Below are positions 16,017-22,701 of a DNA stretch of 37,648 bases, piece by piece. The stretch is from Oscillospiraceae bacterium (lineage in GTDB: Bacteria > Bacillota > Clostridia > Oscillospirales > Oscillospiraceae), in contig WQUY01000019.1 of the NCBI GenBank assembly GCA_009781855.1, positions 1 through 37,648 of the forward strand, read 5' to 3'. The notes beneath the pieces were generated by a model, which did not search any database, was not told the origin of the DNA, and saw only the letters and a program-made list of their open reading frames with translations. A program made the translations under genes and the position numbers. Every line of letters begins with the position of its first letter. The first letter of the stretch is position 1.

Positions 16017-16421
16017 ATGAAAAACTATAAAGTTACAGTCAACGGCAATACTTATGAAGTAGATGTCGAAGAGGTTGGCGGTGTGGCTGAGGTTAAGTCT
16101 GTTCAGGCTGCCGCTCCGGTTCAAAAAGCTACACTTGCACCAAAACCAGCTCCGGTGTCGAAACCAGCGCCTGCTCCGGCAAAGAAAGCAGATGCTCCTG
16201 CAGGTGCGGCTGAAAATGTATTGGCTCCGCTTCCCGGCGTAGTGCTTTCAGTAAATGTTAAGGTCGGCGATAAAATAAAAGCAAATCAAGTCCTTCTGAT
16301 TTTCGAAGCAATGAAGATGGAAAATGAAATTGTGGCAGACCGTGCAGGAACAATAAAAGAAATTTTTGTAACAAAAGGCGATATGCTCGATAGCGGCACG
16401 CCGGTTGTTTCTATAGCATAG
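16017..16421 (+). CDS. gcdC: Biotin carboxyl carrier protein (GcdC / 1.3S type)
   Basis: This 134-residue carrier has a short N-terminal beta segment (KVTVNGNTYEVDVEEV), a flexible Ala/Pro/Lys linker (about residues 30-65) and a biotinyl domain. The biotinylated lysine is Lys100 in the EAMKMEN motif. It should shuttle the carboxyl group between the GcdA-type subunit and the 5S-type subunit encoded immediately upstream. The arrangement resembles GcdC of glutaconyl-CoA decarboxylase and the 1.3S subunit of transcarboxylase. GGAGG lies 11 bases before the ATG. It is followed 13 bases later by the glutaryl-CoA dehydrogenase, in the same operon. Confidence 0.92.
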   Translation: MKNYKVTVNGNTYEVDVEEVGGVAEVKSVQAAAPVQKATLAPKPAPVSKPAPAPAKKADAPAGAAENVLAPLPGVVLSVNVKVGDKIKANQVLLIFEAMKMENEIVADRAGTIKEIFVTKGDMLDSGTPVVSIA

Positions 16422-16434
16422 GGAGGATTTATTA

Positions 16435-17595
16435 ATGTACTTTGCATATTCAGAAGATATGGAAATGATTGCCGAGATGGCAAGGGACTTCGCAAAAAAA
16501 GAAATAGCCCCGTTTATTGAAGAAGATGAAGAAAACCATCACTATCGTCGTGAAATTCTTTCGCAACTGGGTGAGCTGGGACTTTTAGGGTTCTCAATTC
16601 CGGAAGAATACGGCGGCAATGGATTGGGATGGATGGAAGGTGTTGCAGCCCTTTATGAAATCTCCAAAGTACATACATCGTGGCGACTGAGTATCAGCGG
16701 TAATGTATGGGGGCCGGCGATGACTATTTTGCATCATGGTACGGAAGCGCAGAAGCAAAAGTGGATTCCGGGTCTTTGCAGTGGTGAATTGGTCGGAAGT
16801 TTTGCGATAACCGAGGCAAACTCAGGTTCTGATGTAGGCAGCATGAAAATGACTGCAAAAGATGGTGGCGACCATTGGGTTCTAAATGGCTCAAAGATGT
16901 GGATATCCGGTGGGCACACAGCCGATGTCATGCTGGTCTTTGCAAAAACAGACCCTGCTGCCGGAGCCAGAGGAATTTCCTGTTTTGTAGTTGATTTTAA
17001 CGAAACGACTGAGGGTGTCGAAAGAATACCGATTCATAAGAAAGTTGGTATGTGGCCTGCACCGACATCCGAAATCGTTTTTGAAGATGCTAAGATTCCT
17101 AAGGAAAACCTGCTTGGAGTCGAGAACAAGGGCTTTCAGCTTTGCATGTGGATGCTAAACAATACACGTATGGGCTGTGCAACTGGGGCAGCGGCATTAT
17201 CAGCAGCTTGTCTTGAGGGTAGTGTCCAGTATGCAAATGAGCGCACTCAATTTGGACAGGCTATAGGCAAATTCCAAATGATCCAGCAGCAGATAGCAGA
17301 GATGAAACTTGAAGATGATGCAGCAAAGTTTCTTGTGTTCAGAGCGGCCTGGCTCAAAGAAAATGGTATGCCAAGTCAGCAAGAAACGTCAATGGCAAAG
17401 GTGTTTGCATGTAACTCTGCAGTTCATGCGGCAAATGTTGCAATGAAGATATATGGTTCATATGGTTATTCGGATGAATATCCTTGCGGCAGATGGCTTC
17501 GTGATGCAAAGCAATTTGAGACGCTTGAAGGAACCTCAAATATCCATATGGGAATCATCGCAGGAATTGAGCTAGGATACCAGGCCAACAGATAA
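16435..17595 (+). CDS. Glutaryl-CoA dehydrogenase, probably non-decarboxylating
   Basis: This is a 386-residue acyl-CoA dehydrogenase with catalytic Glu365 (LEGTSNI). Arg84 in TSWRLSISGN aligns with the arginine that binds the distal carboxylate of glutaryl-CoA in characterised glutaryl-CoA dehydrogenases (Arg94 in the human enzyme). Neither other dehydrogenase in the window has it. The residue before the catalytic glutamate is Leu364; decarboxylating enzymes have tyrosine there, and the non-decarboxylating Desulfococcus enzyme has a small hydrophobic residue, as I recall. C-terminal similarity to that enzyme is strong (NNTR, ERTQFGQAIGKFQM, GYSDEYP, QANR end). It should make glutaconyl-CoA, the substrate of the GcdA-type subunit three genes upstream. 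GGGAGG precedes the ATG. Confidence 0.85.
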   Translation: MYFAYSEDMEMIAEMARDFAKKEIAPFIEEDEENHHYRREILSQLGELGLLGFSIPEEYGGNGLGWMEGVAALYEISKVHTSWRLSISGNVWGPAMTILHHGTEAQKQKWIPGLCSGELVGSFAITEANSGSDVGSMKMTAKDGGDHWVLNGSKMWISGGHTADVMLVFAKTDPAAGARGISCFVVDFNETTEGVERIPIHKKVGMWPAPTSEIVFEDAKIPKENLLGVENKGFQLCMWMLNNTRMGCATGAAALSAACLEGSVQYANERTQFGQAIGKFQMIQQQIAEMKLEDDAAKFLVFRAAWLKENGMPSQQETSMAKVFACNSAVHAANVAMKIYGSYGYSDEYPCGRWLRDAKQFETLEGTSNIHMGIIAGIELGYQANR

Positions 17596-17678
17596 TCACA
17601 GCAGACGATGAAAAATATTTTGCAAACAAAGACGGTGTTTTTAATTTGTGATGTGAGATAAGGAGGGGTGTAGTAATT

Positions 17679-18452
17679 ATGAATGTTACATACGAACTCA
17701 AAGATAACATAGCACTGATAACGATAAACAGGCCGGATGCACTCAATGCGCTAAATCTTGATGTATTGGATGAGTTGGATATTGCCGCCATGCGGGCAGA
17801 GAAAGATGAAGATGCGCTTGTTGTGGTTATAACCGGTGCAGGGCGGGCGTTTGTAGCGGGTGCCGACATTGTTCAAATGAAAGACCTGACAGCAGATGAG
17901 GGTCGTGCTTTCGGAACGTATGGCAATAGTGTGTTTTCAAATATTGAATCGCTGAGAAAACCCGTTATTGCGGCGATAAACGGATTTGCGTTAGGCGGAG
18001 GCTGTGAGCTTGCCTTGGCGTGTGACATAAGGATTGCAAGTGAGAAAGCTAAATTTGGCCAGCCGGAAGTGGGTCTAGGGATTACTCCTGGATTCGGTGG
18101 AACTCAAAGATTACCCAGAGTTGTTGGGTTATCAAAAGCAAAAGAACTCATTTTTACGGCAGAAATTATAGATGCACAGGAAGCGCTGAGGATAGGGCTT
18201 GTCAGCCAGGTTGTTGCGGCTGAAGATCTCATGGATGCAGCAATCTCTATGGCAACAAAAATTGCAAGTAACGCTCAGATTGCGGTCAGGCAGAGCAAAG
18301 TAGCAATCAACACCGGTATGCAGTGCGGTATCGAAACGGGGCTGAAAATTGAAGCTCAGGCGTTCGGTCTTTGTTTTTCAACGCATGATCAAGAAGATGC
18401 TATGACGGCATTTATCAACAAGGAAAAACTGACCTCATTTAAAAACATGTAG
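17679..18452 (+). CDS. crt: Enoyl-CoA hydratase / 3-hydroxybutyryl-CoA dehydratase (crotonase)
   Basis: This 257-residue crotonase-family enzyme interconverts crotonyl-CoA and 3-hydroxybutyryl-CoA. Both catalytic glutamates are present, in GGGCELALACD and in GQPEVGLG. The oxyanion-hole segments AGADI and NGFALGGG are intact. Length is that of clostridial Crt. It sits between the glutaryl-CoA dehydrogenase and 3-hydroxybutyryl-CoA dehydrogenase genes, as expected for conversion of the crotonyl-CoA formed by decarboxylation. A strong AAGGAGGGG site precedes the ATG. The TAG stop codon is at the edge of a GTAGGGGCG-type repeat hairpin, so the C-terminus may have been set by that element. Confidence 0.92.
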   Translation: MNVTYELKDNIALITINRPDALNALNLDVLDELDIAAMRAEKDEDALVVVITGAGRAFVAGADIVQMKDLTADEGRAFGTYGNSVFSNIESLRKPVIAAINGFALGGGCELALACDIRIASEKAKFGQPEVGLGITPGFGGTQRLPRVVGLSKAKELIFTAEIIDAQEALRIGLVSQVVAAEDLMDAAISMATKIASNAQIAVRQSKVAINTGMQCGIETGLKIEAQAFGLCFSTHDQEDAMTAFINKEKLTSFKNM

Positions 18453-18472
18453 GGGCGGATAGTATTCGCCCC
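18450..18472. repeat. GTAGGGGCG-type hairpin repeat
   Basis: GGGGCGGAT (18452-18460) pairs with ATTCGCCCC (18464-18472) around a three-base loop, immediately after (and sharing bases with) the crt stop codon. The left part matches the element at 31011-31081, which has the same TGTAGGGGCG start and TTCGCCC arm. It could be an mRNA-stabilising stem or a mobile repeat between crt and hbd. Confidence 0.6.
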
Positions 18473-18515
18473 ACCACCGATTAATGCAAGTGCATAACAG
18501 GAAAGGAAAACATAT

Positions 18516-19358
18516 ATGAAAAAGATTAGCATAATCGGCGCAGGCACAATGGGAACAGATATTGCTCAGGTATTTGCCAAGCAAGGCTTTGAAGTTGTGG
18601 TAAGAGACATGACCGATGACATAATCGGAAAGTCGTCGGGTAAGTTGCAAAAGACCTTAGCAAAGCTCGTTGAAAAAGGGAAGCTAGCAGAAGAATCAAA
18701 GCTCAATATGCTTGGGCTAATTAAGTTCTCTACAGAATTAGGAGACTGTGCTGACGCAGATTTGGTCATAGAGGCAATAATTGAAAATGCAGACATCAAG
18801 AAAGAACTTTTCAAAACCCTAGATGGCATATGCAAACCCGAATGTATTTTTGCGACAAACACCTCGTCTATTTCTATCACAGAGCTGGCAGCATCAATTT
18901 CCCGTAAAGACAAATTCATCGGGATGCATTTCTTCAATCCGGCATCGATAATGAAGCTTATTGAAATTATCAGGGGTATCGAAACCTCGGACGAAACTTT
19001 CGCAAAGATAAAAGAACTTTCACTGCAAATCGGTAAAGAGCCGGTTGAGGTCAAAGACAGTCCGGGATTCATAGTGAACAAGATACTTATTCCTATGATT
19101 AATGAAGCGGCTACAGTTTTGATGGAAGGTGTTGCAAGCGCAGAGGACATAGACAAGGCCATGTGTCTTGGGGCGAACCATCCGATGGGGCCTCTTGCAC
19201 TTTCAGATCTTGTCGGCAACGACACCGTTTTGAACATTATGAATGTGCTCTATAATGAAACCGGCGACCAAAAGTACAGACCCTGCCTGCTACTGAAGAA
19301 TATGGTTAGGGGCGGAATGCTCGGCAGGAAAACGGGCAAGGGCTTTTATAGCTATTAA
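18516..19358 (+). CDS. hbd: 3-hydroxybutyryl-CoA dehydrogenase
   Basis: This 280-residue NAD(P)-dependent enzyme interconverts 3-hydroxybutyryl-CoA and acetoacetyl-CoA. The Rossmann motif GAGTMG is at residues 7-12. The catalytic block MHFFNPA has the active-site histidine, and further family motifs are [10 protein letters not shown] and [13 protein letters not shown]. Length is typical of Hbd (about 280). It is downstream of crt, separated by a repeat hairpin, with GAAAGGA before the ATG. With crt it links crotonyl-CoA to acetoacetyl-CoA. No thiolase is present in the window, so cleavage to acetyl-CoA must be encoded elsewhere. Confidence 0.94.
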   Translation: MKKISIIGAGTMGTDIAQVFAKQGFEVVVRDMTDDIIGKSSGKLQKTLAKLVEKGKLAEESKLNMLGLIKFSTELGDCADADLVIEAIIENADIKKELFKTLDGICKPECIFATNTSSISITELAASISRKDKFIGMHFFNPASIMKLIEIIRGIETSDETFAKIKELSLQIGKEPVEVKDSPGFIVNKILIPMINEAATVLMEGVASAEDIDKAMCLGANHPMGPLALSDLVGNDTVLNIMNVLYNETGDQKYRPCLLLKNMVRGGMLGRKTGKGFYSY

Positions 19359-19380
19359 TAAATAACACGGAGGGATAGGA

Positions 19381-21504
19381 ATGTTTTTTAACGAAGATCA
19401 TAATGACATTCGCGAACTTGCGAGGGAGTTTGCCGAAAAAGAGCTTGCTCCGATTGCAAACGAGATAGATCATAATGACGCGGTTCCACAGGCGATTTAC
19501 GATAAAATGGCACAAATGGGATTTTTCGGACTCAAAATTCCTAAAGAATATGGTGGGATAGGACTTGATGTGCGCTCATATGTATCCGTTATGGAAGAGA
19601 TATGTAAAAAAAGCATCACATGCAGTCTTACATTTTCGTCAGCAAACTCACTTTCAACCGCACCGATTCTTCTTGCGGGTACAGAAGAACAAAAACAAAA
19701 ATATGTTCCTGGCATAGCAAGTGGCAAGGAATTCATGGCATTTGGGCTCACAGAGCCCGGTGCGGGCAGTGATGCAGGTGCCATGACAACAAAAGCTGTT
19801 GAAGATGGAGACTACTACATACTTAATGGCAGAAAGACATTTATAACAGGTGCTCCCTTTGCAAAAAATACGGTGGTATTCGCAAAAACCAACCCGGATA
19901 AAGGGCCTAAGGGCATCACGACGTTCATCGTTGACATGACGCTTCCCGGCGTTTCTATCGGCAAGCATGAGGAGAAAATGGGACTGCGTGGCGTTGCGAC
20001 GAGCGATGTTGTTTTAGAAGATGTGCGCGTGCATAAGCGCGAAATTCTTGGTGAGATTGACAAAGGCTTTACCACTGCGATGAAAACCCTTTCAATCGGA
20101 CGCATTGGTGTCGCATGTCAAGGTATCGGTGTTGCGCAAGGTGCGTTGGAAGAAGCTGTAAAGCACATAAAAGAGCGCAAACAGTTTGGTCAATTCCTTT
20201 CTGAATTTCAGGCGCTTCGATTCATGATTGCAGATATGGAAACAAAAATCAATGCGGCCAAACTGCTCGTATATAATGCAGCATACAAGATGGATATGGG
20301 TGAGGATGTCACAAAGGATTCCTCAATGGCAAAATATTTTGCCACTGAAATGTCGCTTGATGTTGTAAGCAAAGCGCTGCAAATGCATGGTGGATATGGA
20401 TACTCAAAGGAATATCCGATAGAGCGCATGTATCGCGATGCCCGCGTGCTGACCATTTTTGAAGGAACATCTCAAGTTCAGCAAATGGTTATAGCAGGGG
20501 CAGTACTCAGTGACAAAAAGATGAAAAAGGAAGAGATAGAAAAGCAGCAGGCGGCGCCCGCAGCTCAGGCAAAAGCAGCTCCGGTTGCAAAAACCGCTGC
20601 ACCTGCAGCCGCAGCAAGACCGAGTGTTGCCCAAGCGGCACAGGCACCGGTGGCAACGCCGGCAGCTTCCGTAGCCGCAAAACCACAGCCGACGAATCAG
20701 GACGGTAAAAGCATGAACATACTTGTTTGTGTCAAACAGGTTCCAAATACCGAGGAACTAAAAGTCGATGCTGCCGCCGGAACATCAAATCTCGAAACAA
20801 TCCCGAAAGTACTGAGCACATTTGATGCTTGTGCTTTAGAGACTGCTGTAAGAATGAAAGATGCTAACCCGTCGGTCAAAATCGTTGTTGTAACAGTCGG
20901 TTCAGATAAAGCAAAAGATGTTTTGAAAGCTTGTGTTGCAGTGGGTGCAGACAAGGCGTATCATGTTAATGACCCTGTCTTTGAGGATGTTGACTCACTT
21001 GCTGTGAGTTATGTATTGTCACTTGCGGTGCGCAAAATAGAAGAACTTGAAGGTGCCTTTGACCTCGTGTTCTTAGGCCGCCAGGCTAATGACACCGATG
21101 CCGGACAGGTTGGGCCACAATTGGCTGAATACCTTGGCTATCCGGGGCTTTCTTATGCTCGCGAAGTATCTGTGGTTGATGGGAAAGTACGCGCAACTCG
21201 TGAAACCGAAGATGGCTATGTGGTTATGGATGCGGACATCCCTGCAGTCGTAACTGTTACAAAAACAGAGTATGATTTGAGATTCCCCTCGGTTAAATCA
21301 AAAATGGCAGCAAATCGTGCGGAAATCCCGGTATTTACTGCAGCAGACTTTGGAGATGATGCTGTATCTATTTGGCAGCCGACAAAAACGCTCAAGACAT
21401 ATATCCCTGAACGCAAATCAGGCGGCATAAAAATTGAGGAAGAGACAGGCGAGCTTTCCGCCGAAAAACTGACGGCGCTGCTCAGCAATGCCGGAGTCAT
21501 ATAA
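19381..21504 (+). CDS. Acyl-CoA dehydrogenase fused to EtfB
   Basis: This 707-residue fusion has two complete parts. Residues 1-380 are an acyl-CoA dehydrogenase of the butyryl-CoA type, with FGLTEPGAGSDAG, GGYGYSKEYPIERM and catalytic Glu361 in FEGTSQV. Residues 391-440 are a low-complexity Ala/Pro/Lys/Gln linker. Residues 445-707 are a full EtfB, beginning MNILVCVKQVPNTEE and containing GRQANDTDAGQVGPQ. The internal Met445 (position 20713) is preceded by a GGACGG stretch that could be a relic or active ribosome binding site. The partner EtfA follows 13 bases after the stop. In characterised clostridial Bcd/EtfAB complexes these are separate proteins. The distal-carboxylate Arg is absent, so butyryl/crotonyl-CoA is the likely substrate; electron bifurcation is possible but unproven. 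Confidence 0.92.
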   Translation: MFFNEDHNDIRELAREFAEKELAPIANEIDHNDAVPQAIYDKMAQMGFFGLKIPKEYGGIGLDVRSYVSVMEEICKKSITCSLTFSSANSLSTAPILLAGTEEQKQKYVPGIASGKEFMAFGLTEPGAGSDAGAMTTKAVEDGDYYILNGRKTFITGAPFAKNTVVFAKTNPDKGPKGITTFIVDMTLPGVSIGKHEEKMGLRGVATSDVVLEDVRVHKREILGEIDKGFTTAMKTLSIGRIGVACQGIGVAQGALEEAVKHIKERKQFGQFLSEFQALRFMIADMETKINAAKLLVYNAAYKMDMGEDVTKDSSMAKYFATEMSLDVVSKALQMHGGYGYSKEYPIERMYRDARVLTIFEGTSQVQQMVIAGAVLSDKKMKKEEIEKQQAAPAAQAKAAPVAKTAAPAAAARPSVAQAAQAPVATPAASVAAKPQPTNQDGKSMNILVCVKQVPNTEELKVDAAAGTSNLETIPKVLSTFDACALETAVRMKDANPSVKIVVVTVGSDKAKDVLKACVAVGADKAYHVNDPVFEDVDSLAVSYVLSLAVRKIEELEGAFDLVFLGRQANDTDAGQVGPQLAEYLGYPGLSYAREVSVVDGKVRATRETEDGYVVMDADIPAVVTVTKTEYDLRFPSVKSKMAANRAEIPVFTAADFGDDAVSIWQPTKTLKTYIPERKSGGIKIEEETGELSAEKLTALLSNAGVI

Positions 21505-21517
21505 GGAGGAGAGCAAA

Positions 21518-22513
21518 ATGAGCGAATATAAGAATGTATGGGTCTATGTCGAAGTGTTCGGCGGCAAGGCAAAGAATGTCGGCCTTGAAATAATCGGAGC
21601 GGGCAAAAAAGTTGCTGCGTCCGGGGAGCAAGTTGTTGCGGTTCTGGTTGGAAATAACCTGGACGATGCATGTAGTGCTGCTGCTTCATTTGGCGCAGAT
21701 CAAATCATTACAGTATCTGGTGAAGACTATCAGGACTATTCTCTTGAGGGATATACATATGCACTGAAAGCGTTGGTTGAAAAGCATAAGCCTGCAGCGT
21801 TTCTGTTCGGTGCAACCAGTAACGGGCGCGAATTGGCACCGCGCCTTGCAGCGCGACTGAAAACAGGTTGTGCATCAGACTGCATTGGTGTTGAAGTTGG
21901 TGAAAGCGGAGCGATTAATTTTACGCGTCCTGTATACTCAGGTCGTTATCTGAGTGTTGTTGAAATGCCGGAAGCGCGTCCGCAAATCGGCACCATTCGC
22001 CCGGGCATCTTTAAACGAGGAACGCCGGACGCAGGGCGCACAGCCCCAATCGTGAGCGAATCAGTAGCCGTTCCGGCTGATGTTGTTCGCACGGCGCTGA
22101 TTGAGCGGGTTGCTGAGGCGGCAGAGGGTGCGGTTAAACTTGAAGATGCTGAAGTCATTGTTTCTGGTGGGCGTGGACTTGGAAAGCAGGAAAGCTTTGA
22201 ACTTCTAAAAGAGCTTGCTGACTTGTTGGGAGGCGTTGTTGGTGCCTCACGTGCAGCCGTTGATGCGGGTTGGATAAATCATGTGCATCAGGTGGGTCAA
22301 ACCGGCAAGACTGTAGGGCCTAAGTTGTACATAGCATGTGGCATATCCGGAGCAATCCAGCATATGGCGGGAATGAGTGGCTCGGATATAATCATTGCGA
22401 TAAACAGAGATGGTGATGCACCTATATTTGAAATCGCTGACTACGGAATTGTGGGCGATCTCAAAACAGTTGTTCCAGCACTTACGGAGTCAATAAAGAA
22501 ACTCAGAGCATAA
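21518..22513 (+). CDS. etfA: Electron transfer flavoprotein alpha subunit
   Basis: This is a 331-residue EtfA. The C-terminal FAD domain is clear: VSGGRGLGKQESF, the GASRAAVDAGW segment, QVGQTGKTVGPKLYIACGIS and INRDGDAPIFEIADYGIVGD. The N-terminal domain contains GATSNGRELAPRLAARL. The ATG at 21518 is preceded by AAGGAGGAG; an in-frame ATG at 21488 overlaps the fusion gene and includes that site, so it is unlikely. It should form a heterodimer with the EtfB half of the preceding fusion protein and pass electrons between the acyl-CoA dehydrogenases and NADH, ferredoxin or a membrane oxidoreductase. It is the last gene of unit 2. Confidence 0.95.
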   Translation: MSEYKNVWVYVEVFGGKAKNVGLEIIGAGKKVAASGEQVVAVLVGNNLDDACSAAASFGADQIITVSGEDYQDYSLEGYTYALKALVEKHKPAAFLFGATSNGRELAPRLAARLKTGCASDCIGVEVGESGAINFTRPVYSGRYLSVVEMPEARPQIGTIRPGIFKRGTPDAGRTAPIVSESVAVPADVVRTALIERVAEAAEGAVKLEDAEVIVSGGRGLGKQESFELLKELADLLGGVVGASRAAVDAGWINHVHQVGQTGKTVGPKLYIACGISGAIQHMAGMSGSDIIIAINRDGDAPIFEIADYGIVGDLKTVVPALTESIKKLRA

Positions 22514-22530
22514 AGAAATAATTTAAAAAA

Positions 22531-22566
22531 GCGGGCGGTTTTGCTGTTAAGCGGCGAATCGTCCGC
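22531..22566 (+). terminator. Probable terminator of unit 2
   Basis: GCGGGCG (22531-22537) pairs with CGTCCGC (22560-22566), followed by TTTG. It lies 17 bases after etfA. The long loop and short U-run make it moderate evidence. Confidence 0.5.
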
Positions 22567-22618
22567 TTTGTGCCACAACACGTTGAAAACAAAATATTCT
22601 TTAAATAAGCAAAATTGC

Positions 22619-22648
22619 TTGACAAATTAAAAGTTACGAACTAATAAT
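22619..22648 (+). promoter_or_regulatory. Promoter of the LuxR-family regulator
   Basis: A perfect TTGACA (22619-22624) is followed after 18 bases by AATAAT (22643-22648). It precedes a possible 11-codon leader frame and the regulator gene. Confidence 0.5.
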
Positions 22649-22662
22649 GAAAGGGAGGTGAA

Positions 22663-22698
22663 GTGCAAAAGGTGGGTTGCAACTGCTTGGAGGAGTAG
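22663..22698 (+). CDS. Possible 11-residue leader peptide upstream of the regulator
   Basis: A GTG at 22663, five bases after GGGAGGTG, opens a short frame encoding MQKVGCNCLEE and stopping at TAG (22696-22698), three bases before the regulator ATG. The regulator's own ribosome binding site GGAGGAG lies within the end of this frame, so translation of the two could be coupled. With no comparative data this may be chance. Confidence 0.3.
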   Translation: MQKVGCNCLEE

Positions 22699-22701
22699 AC
22701 G

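Noticed and set aside
12572-16421. Methylmalonyl-CoA transcarboxylase or decarboxylase of the propionate pathway
   Set aside because: No mutase, epimerase or other propionate genes are present. The GcdA-like N-terminus and the adjacent glutaryl-CoA dehydrogenase fit glutaconyl-CoA better. Not fully excluded without a tree.
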